DNA from: Adiantum capillus-veneris
Lineage: Eukaryota; Streptophyta; Polypodiopsida; Polypodiales; Pteridaceae
Direction: 5' to 3'
NCBI GenBank assembly: GCA_014529385.2
Contig: CM043971.1
Location: 83,714,340-83,778,339 of the forward strand
Length of the DNA stretch: 64,000 bases
Position numbers and translations under genes: made by a program. A model generated the notes under the pieces. The model saw only the letters and a list, made by a program, of their open reading frames with translations. It was not told the origin of the DNA and did not search any database. Below are positions 55,130 through 64,000 of this stretch, in pieces. Each line of letters starts with the position of its first letter. Position 1 is the stretch's first letter.

Positions 55130-56850
55130 CCTAACCCTGACCCTGTTGGACATATCCTGCAATCAATGCACTCCATGAGACAACATGCATCTGGAGAGAC
55201 ACCCTCCCTTTGCATTAGCTGAAAATAGCCTAGAGCATATGTGATTGCACTTGGATAGACACCCTCGCTTCGCATCCGCTGAAAAACGGCTAGAGCTCTT
55301 TGGCCCTATCCAAGTGGGCATATCCTGTAATCAGTGCATTCTAAGAGACAACTTCCCGGACACGAAGCTCCTCAAGCACTTTTTGTGCTTTATGAATTCT
55401 TTTGCCAAGATTAGCATCTTGTGTAATGCCACATGCCCTCAAGATGCAGATGTATGTGATTGCATTTGGAGAGATGCTCTCTCTTTGCCTTTGTTGAAAA
55501 CAGTCCAGAGCTTCTCGACTTGGACCCTTGCCTTCAAGATGCAAGCATATGTGATTGCATCCGAGAGACACTCTCGCTTTGCATTTGCCAAAATTAGCCT
55601 ATAGCTTCTTGGTCAAGTGTATGAAGAGACACCCTTGCTTTGCATCCACCAAAAAGAACCCGGAGCTTCAAGATGCAAGCGTATGTGATTGCACTTGGAG
55701 AGAAATTCTCGCTTCTCATCCGCCAAAAACAGCACATAGCTTCTTGGCCCTACCCAAGTTGGGCATATCCGCAATCAGTGCATTCCAAAAAATGACATCT
55801 CGGACATGAAGCGTAAGCACTTTTTGTGCTTTATGAAGTGCACCACATTTTGCATACATGTCGACCAAGGCATTGCCAAAAGCATGATGATTTCTTTCAA
55901 CAACCCTTGACTAACAATATCATCGTATATTCTTTTGTCAATATTAGCATCGTGGCATTACCTTCAAGATGCAACTGTACGTAAAAACATTTGGAGAGAT
56001 TCCCTCTTTGCATATGCTAAAAAAAGCATAGAGCTTCGTGACCCAGACCCTTGCCTTCAAGATGCAAGTGTATGTGATTACATCTGGAGAGACATCCTCG
56101 CTTTGCATCCGCCAAAAATAGCCCAAAGCTTCAAGATGCAAACGTATGTGATTGCATTTGGAGAGACATTCTCGCTTTGCATTCGTCAAAAACAGCCGAG
56201 AGCCTCTTGGCCCTGCTCAACTTGGGCATATCCCCCAATTAGTGCATTCCAAGAAACGACATCTCGGACATGAAGCTCCTCAAGCACTTTTTGTGCTTTA
56301 TGAAGTGCACCACATCTGGCATACATGTCAACCAAGGCAGTGCCAAAAGCACGACGTTTTCTTTTAACAACCCCTGACTAAAAATTTTATCGTGAATTCT
56401 TTTGCCCATGTCAACATCATGTCATTACCTTCAAGATGCAAGTGTACGCGATTGCATTCGGAGAGATGCCCTCTCTCTGAATCTGCTGAAAAAAGCCCAG
56501 AGATTCTTGACCCGGACCCTTGCCTTCAAGATGCAAGCGTATGTGAGAGACGCCCTTGCTTTGCATCCACCAAAAATAGCCCAGAGCTTCAAGATGTAAG
56601 CGTATGTGATTGCATATGGAGAGACGCCCTCGCTTCACATTCGTCGAAACCAGCCCACAGCTTCTTGGCCCTGTCCAAGTTTGGGCATATCCCACAATCA
56701 GATCGTTCCAAGAGATGACATCTGGGACAAAAAGCTCCTCAAGCACATTTTGTGCTTTATGAAGTGCACCACATTTGGCATACATGTCAAGCAAGGTAGT
56801 GCCAAGCACGATGTTTTCTTTCAACAACCCTTGACTAACAATATCTCCAT

Positions 56851-58760
<1,910 letters not shown>

Positions 58761-58889
58761 GGCTATTGGCCAAGTGTGGGTGCCTATATGTGGATGGGAA
58801 GACTCACATAAGTGGTCAGTAACCCTAAATTTTGCTCATTCTCAAACGTATGGTTTTGCTTGCTCTCCTCTCATGTGCAATCTCTTGCT

Positions 58890-59272
58890 GTGTGTGAGCG
58901 AGAGAGTGTGTGTCTCTGTGTACAAGCGAGGAACAATATGCAAGCGGGAGAGTGTGTGTCTCTGTGTGTGAGCGAGAGAGTGTGTGTCTCTGTGTGCAAG
59001 CGAGCAACAATATGAAAACAGCAAGTTGGTTGAGCAGCGGTGATGAGCTCCCTCTTCACGACTGCGTGAGTTTCCTGTATCGACAGCTACACAGAGGTGA
59101 GTGACACACCTGCTTGCGTCCGTGAGCTTCCCTGCACACAGGTTGTGTGTTTGCAACCTTAATGGCTCACACACGGCGCGAGTTTCCTGCATCGACAAGT
59201 ACACAGAGGTGAGTGACACACTTGCCTACGTCTGTGAGCTTCCCTGCACACAAGTTGTGTGTTTGCAATGCG
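58890..59272 (+). repeat. Tandem repeats, short and 112-bp units
   Basis: At 58898-59020 the phrase GAGAGTGTGTGTCTCTGTGT recurs three times. From 59064 a unit of 112 bp starting GCGTGAGTTTCCTG repeats at 59176 (GCGCGAGTTTCCTG), including the shared ACACAGAGGTGAGTGACACA. Copies differ at about ten positions. Confidence 0.88.
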
Positions 59273-59934
59273 TAGATTTGTTGTTGCAGTAGTGTAGGTT
59301 GGCCGTTTTGATTAAGAAAATGTGTTTTGTCAGGACAATTTTTGCGTTTTTTGCATCTTGTGATTTTTTGTAGTAATTTCAGTATTCAATTTTTGTATTT
59401 ATTTTTGCAAAGTCTGATTTCTTGCATCAATTTCTAAAAATTTTGCATTTTTTGTTTTAAATTCTACAAATCCTGCATATTCTTGTTAAAAGAAAAGAAC
59501 AATTTGAAAATTAAAAACAGTAATCACACAATTGATCGAGGAAATTTGACTCATGAATTTTTTTTGCCAAGAAAAAGGTTGAAAAGAAAAACCCCAATTA
59601 TCCCTGAGCCTGAGCACAGTCTTGGTCTTAGTCTACTCATATATATGAAACATGATATCATATATATACCCTACTCCTTGAAAGGTGGAATGGTGAATGT
59701 AAGATAAGGGCTCCTCCTTTTTCCTCCACTAGCTTCCTTACACACCCAAGTAGAAATCGACTACTTTACGCATGTAATCAAACTGGGTGTTAGAAACCGA
59801 CTTCTATTCCAGCTCCTCTAAACAATACGCTTGTTTTGAGCTATCACATACCTGATTCTACATTACACATCTCAAAAAGTGAGGAAAATTAAAAAAAATA
59901 TCAAATTACACGGGCACTCACTATCCACCTACGT
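59273..59934. other. AT-rich stretch, nothing recognised
   Basis: Dominated by TTTTGCATTTTTTG-like words. No frame of note. It may be the leader of the F-type element that follows. Confidence 0.45.
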
Positions 59935-61583
59935 TAGGTTCCAGAACTTCGATCGGGACCCAAGATAGTGCGACCCAAGACCCACATATAGCGTCTAGTG
60001 ACTTTTCCTCATGACATCATGGAAGGGTACCCTACACAAAACCCTGAGAGTTCGAGTCAAGACATGCATGCCTTGGCCCTATGGCCCAAGTCTAGTGTGT
60101 TTAGCCGCTTAAGAGAGACCTTTAGTAGAGCCACTCACTCCGAACATGCGGCTAGCGAAGTGAATGAAGGAGCTGGGGATGTAAATTCACCTTTCATGTC
60201 CAATGTAGACCCCACATTCCTTTTGAGTGTCCATGTGAATATTTCATCCATTGCACTCCTTGGCCCCTATGCCAACAGTCATGTCAATCGAGCACTCCCA
60301 AACTAGTGGCCACTAAGGGTCAGACAATAGGGATCCACCTTGCATCTACTTTGAAGGACACCCCTAGCACCCTCAATCCTATATGGGGCATTTCTAAATG
60401 AAAATTGAGAGTATGAACTACAAACAAAGACTTTAACCGACCTATACACAGATCACACCTACCACGTGGGTTGGTTAGATGTTCTACAATCCACATCAGG
60501 TGCTGCTTGTGTAGAGGAGAAACCACAAAGAGTTTGCAATGGCATCCATAAGGTTATCGAGTTGGAGAGGCAGAATAAAGGGATTGACATGCCTTCAATA
60601 GGTCTCATGAGATTCTTGGATATGCAGAAGGCCAAACAACCCCACAAATGGAGGCTCCCTCGGTGAGCCCAATGGATCCTTCATATGTTGTTTCACCAGG
60701 TGTCTCAGTAATTTTGAGCACACAAGCGATAGTTTTACCTTTCCAAATTGAGCTCATCTTTCCCTTGATGACACAATGGCTACCATGCCTAACCCAGTGA
60801 TGAGCATGGAAAAAAATACACCATGGACTTCATTTGTTAGTAAATCATCGCCACCTAGTAGCACAGTGCTTACAACATTACCTATAAGTGTGTATCAATC
60901 ATATGTACCTATTGCCTCTCGTGCTCATGTAGCTCTTACACGCCCAATTATTTCGACAAATTATGCTCCACTACCACCCTATCCAAGACCTTATTTTGGT
61001 GGAGCCATACCGGCTAGCATTAACATGTCACATCCCACGTCTGCTAGGACTAGGGCCACACATATGAACCTCATGCCATCACATGGTGCAATGTCATACG
61101 AAGCCTGGGACCCAAGGACAACCCGTATGCCAAACCCCGTTGCCAACCCCTAGTCCACATGCAGTCCTAGGAGCACCTCTGTCCACTATACCTACTCACT
61201 TGGGTGACTTGGCAACATTTTCTCAAGCTATCGTTCGATTTATTGCTAAAAATATGCGTAGCATGTCGATAGAGAGCTCATAAGTAAGGCACTACAAGTA
61301 TCCAAGCTTACACAAAAATTTAGTGTAGACGGAGATGTTAGAAACAATGTCGAGGTATTTGAACACATGTGATTCCCTGAAAGAGCACAATGAGCTGCAT
61401 AACTGCAAGGTTTTAAGCTCGACTCTAAGTGGGAAGGTAGGGGATTGGTATAGATCCCTAAGGAATGAAGAGCTCACACACTATCCCACTCTTAGGATAT
61501 TGTTCTTGAAAGAGTACATACAAGAGGGAGTGCTTTGAAATGTAGCCTCTCGGCTCCAGAAATCCCAACGTGAGGAAGTTGAG
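59935..61583 (+). pseudogene. Decayed F-type gag fragment (plus strand)
   Basis: Homologous to the N-terminal 650 residues of the element F polyprotein, in broken frames. Matching pairs include SSSQDMHALALWPKSSVFSR with SSSQDMHAMGPRPGSSVFSR, YTDHTYHVGWLDVLQSTSGA with YTGHTYHVGWLDVLQSTSGA, and the capsid part GDWYRSLRNEEL with GDWYRTLRVEEK. It stops within the capsid domain at SRLQKSQREE, where copia D begins. It is a second, older member of the F family, in the opposite orientation. Confidence 0.85.
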
Positions 61584-61775
61584 TGTTGGGGTATAAAGCC
61601 CAATGTTGTCGCCCAGGTAAGTGGGCGGGCCGCCAGGTATGTACACATATTCTTTTGTAAAAACCTAATAAGAACTCACTATGCTCTACACATTATAGTA
61701 GAGTGAGTTCACCATATCGTCGTGCTCTTCTTCTCGCACTCTCTCTCGCATCGCACTTCCGCTCGTACTCCTTCA
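61584..61775 (+). repeat. Copia D 5 prime LTR
   Basis: 192 bp, TGTTGGGG to CTTCA. Confidence 0.93.
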
Positions 61776-61777
61776 AC

Positions 61778-61789
61778 TGGTATCAGAGC
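61778..61789 (+). promoter_or_regulatory. Copia D primer-binding site (tRNA-iMet)
   Basis: TGGTATCAGAGC, two bases after the LTR. Confidence 0.93.
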
Positions 61790-62232
61790 TCACATCGAGG
61801 CTCGGGGCAGCACTGCAGGAGGCTAGAGTCACCAGCTCAGATTTGAGTGAAATTCGACAGGCGAAGACATGGCCCCAAATCTTGTGGGATAGCCCGAAGG
61901 GCTGGGTGTTCTCAGAATTTCATTCTGAGGTCATCTCGGCCACCGTTTGGCTTCAACAAAGGTCTGCGCAGGCCATTTTCGACTACGTGGTCTCGACGGG
62001 TGCAAATCCGACTCTGCAAATTTGGGGTTTTTGGCCTACGACAGCAGGTGTTGAGGATATCGACACTCCCAGAGTGTTGATTTGTGGCTGTCTACACATC
62101 GAAGGACGGCTCACAGTTCTTGGAGGCGTGTCACATACGACACGGGCGCATCTACACACAGACTGTAGGCAACATCCACTAGTTCATCAAGTAGCTTGTG
62201 TTTGCTGCTTGATATTCCAGATTTCATCCTGA
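61786..62232 (+). CDS. Leader reading frame of copia D (uncharacterised)
   Basis: Counterpart of the leader frames in A and C, open from the primer site to CCLIFQISS, with about a dozen residue changes relative to C. No known domain and no ATG near its start. Confidence 0.35.
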   Translation, partial: ELTSRLGAALQEARVTSSDLSEIRQAKTWPQILWDSPKGWVFSEFHSEVISATVWLQQRSAQAIFDYVVSTGANPTLQIWGFWPTTAGVEDIDTPRVLICGCLHIEGRLTVLGGVSHTTRAHLHTDCRQHPLVHQVACVCCLIFQISS

Positions 62233-62874
62233 CATTGCAGGTACTTCCACAAGGGATGTATTGTCAGAGATGATGTATGTCTGTTGAGGGTTTCCTGGCT
62301 GTGAGTCACGCAGAAAACAACCGTCGCAGTGGTTACGGCATACAGTGGGAAATTTGTGGATGTATGACTTTGTGGGAAGTCTATGTACTGTCAGATTTAC
62401 TGCAGCCTTTGTTGAGGGTCGAGTGAGGTTTTATTGAGCTGGGGGATTCTCGAATGTTGAGATCCTTTCGGTGATACAGGTCTTGGAGCGATCCCTCGAG
62501 CACCCTTAGATAGGCAGCTAGGATGTATTGACTGTGAGTTAGACAGTTGGGATTGCATCTTTGCTTTACTGCCGTTGAGGCATTGTCACAGTCTATGCTT
62601 ACAGGACAGTGACAGGACAGTGAGAGACAGTACAGGTGCAGGACAGGTTTACCCGCAGCTTACAGTGTCAGAGAGACAGTGTTTTTTGAGCTGTTTTTTG
62701 GTCTGTTTTTTAGTACACCAGAGCCATTTTACAAAGGAGACTCTGCCGAAATTTATGCAGAATCTGAAGCTTTCTTGGTTCATTTGACAGGTTGATATTG
62801 GTTCAGAGGTCAGTTTACAGGGGAAACTCTGCCGAATTTTTTCCCAGGAAACTAAACTACTGTGAAGCGTAGCT

Positions 62875-63567
62875 ATGGCTGGATCACAGGACACTGCTCT
62901 TTACAATATCAAGAAGCTGGATGGAACCAATTTCCCATTGTGGAAGAAGCAGATTTGGCACATGTTGGAACAAAAGAAGCAGATAAAACCTATAAAGCTC
63001 AAGGGGATAAAACCAGAAGATATGGACGAAGATGAATGGAGCGAAATGGATGAATTGGCACTTTCTACCATTATGCTGACTTTGGCAGAAAGCGTTTACT
63101 TCAATGTAGCAGACGAGATGTCGGCTTATCAAGCATGGTTAAAGTTGAGTGATCTTTATGAGAAGCAGAGTGCAGCTTCACAGGTATACTGGCTTAAGAA
63201 GCTTGTTGACTTGAAGATGAAAGAAGGGACACCTATGTCCAATCATCTGAATGAATTCAACACCATCTATAGTCAGTTGTCAGCTCAAGGTGTGAAGTTT
63301 GATGAACCTGTTAGAGCTATGTTCCTGTTGATCACATTGCCGGAAAGTTGGGACACTTTTCGCACAGCTTTGAGTAATTCTGCACCTCCAGATGGTTTGA
63401 ACATAGTAGGTGTAGAAGGAAGTCTGCTTACTGAAGAAACCAATAGAAAGACAATGGACAAAGGCAAAGGAACAGCCTTAGTTGTCAGGGGAAGGACCAA
63501 AGAAAAGTACAAAGGTGGAAAGAGGAATCAGTCTCGTACCAATTCCCACAAGGCAAGAGTGACATAG
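62875..63567 (+). CDS. Copia D gag (frameshifted)
   Basis: Starts MAGSQDTALYNIKKLDGTNF and runs 230 codons through the capsid-like domain. A 7-base deletion near 63540 (relative to copy C) shifts the frame just before the zinc knuckle, adding a short wrong tail (HKARVT). The correct frame resumes and continues as the next feature. Confidence 0.9.
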   Translation: MAGSQDTALYNIKKLDGTNFPLWKKQIWHMLEQKKQIKPIKLKGIKPEDMDEDEWSEMDELALSTIMLTLAESVYFNVADEMSAYQAWLKLSDLYEKQSAASQVYWLKKLVDLKMKEGTPMSNHLNEFNTIYSQLSAQGVKFDEPVRAMFLLITLPESWDTFRTALSNSAPPDGLNIVGVEGSLLTEETNRKTMDKGKGTALVVRGRTKEKYKGGKRNQSRTNSHKARVT

Positions 63568-64000
63568 AATGCTACCATTGTGGCAAGAAAGGTCACATGA
63601 AAAGAGACTGCAGAGAATGGAAAGCAGAAAAAGGCAAAGAGAAAGTTGAAGACCATGGTGAGAAGAACAAGTCCTCAGTGAAGATTCAAGAAATAAATGT
63701 GACAAACACTGTTGCAGAGGATGACAGTCTAGTGTCAGGAGACATCTACTTCTTGAAGAATACAATGGACTCAGCTCTTCTTACAGCATCTGATGGAAAT
63801 GCACTGAGTGACTGGATTATAGACTCAGGGGCATCACTTCATGTGTCTCCAAACAAGGAGTGGTTTACCTCTTATGTGACCACTAAAGATCATGTTCGGC
63901 TAGGCAATGGGCAGACATGTGAGATCTTAGGTGTTGGAGATGTTCAATTGAAGTTTCAGAATGGCTCTTCTTTCACGCTGAAGAATGTGAGACATGTTCC
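63568..64000 (+). pseudogene. Copia D zinc knuckle and protease (after frameshift)
   Basis: The frame carries CYHCGKKGHMKRDC (intact CCHC) near 63570-63612, an acidic-basic linker, and the protease start WIIDSGASLHVSPNKEWF near 63813. It is open to the window edge. Confidence 0.85.

Larger units (their letters stand above)
53020..56850 (-). pseudogene. Decayed array of PLS-type pentatricopeptide repeats
   Basis: On the minus strand the same cycle recurs about ten times: a block like NVVLGTTLLDMYAKCGALHK, then AQKVLEELFVPDVISWNALI and VGYAQ, then FQQMQREGISPNAITYTCIL, KACGITQDVDIGKKIHD. These are P, L and S motifs of plant organelle RNA-binding PPR proteins. On + the marker TGTGCTTTATGAAGTGCACC recurs with changes near 53337, 53510, 54049, 54219, 54360, 54834, 55388, 55829, 56293 and 56752. 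Stops, shifts, unequal spacing, a (CT)n insertion and partial units show it is dead. No E or DYW domain is visible. It may be one gene expanded by internal duplication, or pieces of several. Confidence 0.8.
61584..64000 (+). mobile_element. Copia element D (5 prime part; continues past window)
   Basis: Same family as A-C. The 5 prime LTR is 61584-61775, primer site 61778-61789, leader to 62874, and gag starts at 62875. It inserted into the F-type gag; the five bases before the LTR are ttgag, whose partner should lie beyond the window. Protease begins near 63812 with a Trp codon, as in C. The window ends inside the protease region. Confidence 0.92.

Overview
This is a nuclear window from a land plant with a large, repeat-rich genome. 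The evidence is spliceosomal introns, a plant-type ATG7 gene, PLS-type pentatricopeptide repeats, LTR elements primed by plant initiator-Met and Asp tRNAs, plant L1 LINEs and abundant (GA)n/(CT)n arrays. The very long element-filled intron and the heavily duplicated, decayed PPR copies fit a fern or similar large-genome lineage, but the species cannot be fixed from sequence alone. No tRNA, rRNA, CRISPR array or prokaryotic gene was seen.

One host gene is clear: the C-terminal half of autophagy E1 enzyme ATG7 on the + strand, in eight exons from 2459 to 15201. Seven introns separate them. Six are 76 to 365 bp; the last is 10,555 bp (4509-15063). That intron is packed with minus-strand LINE copies, a plus-strand Ty3 pol fragment carrying its own nested LTR element, a copia gag remnant and many (GA)n arrays. 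Upstream exons are not in the window; the region before 2459 holds another Ty3 pol fragment.

Downstream, 15.8-30.3 kb is one minus-strand plant L1 LINE split by a nest of copia elements: an old outer copia remnant with an inverted RNase H segment, then copia B, then copia A inside B. The A+B block is flanked by one perfect 5-bp duplication (tctat). After a gene-poor stretch (30.3-33.8 kb), copia C spans 34002-49034 with target duplication tatat. Its leader is split by an 8.8-kb Ty3-type element F (35196-44041, duplication gaagc). F encodes an unbroken 1796-aa gag-protease and has no reverse transcriptase or integrase.

From 49.7 kb a second copia family (H) runs to about 53.0 kb and breaks into a decayed array of minus-strand PPR repeats (53.0-56.9 kb). 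A low-complexity stretch with tandem duplications follows. A decayed second copy of the F-type gag lies at 59.9-61.6 kb on the + strand and is cut by copia D (61584 to the window end). The four copies of one copia family (A-D) share a 192-bp LTR, the same primer site and a leader reading frame upstream of gag, and show a mosaic of shared stops and frameshifts.
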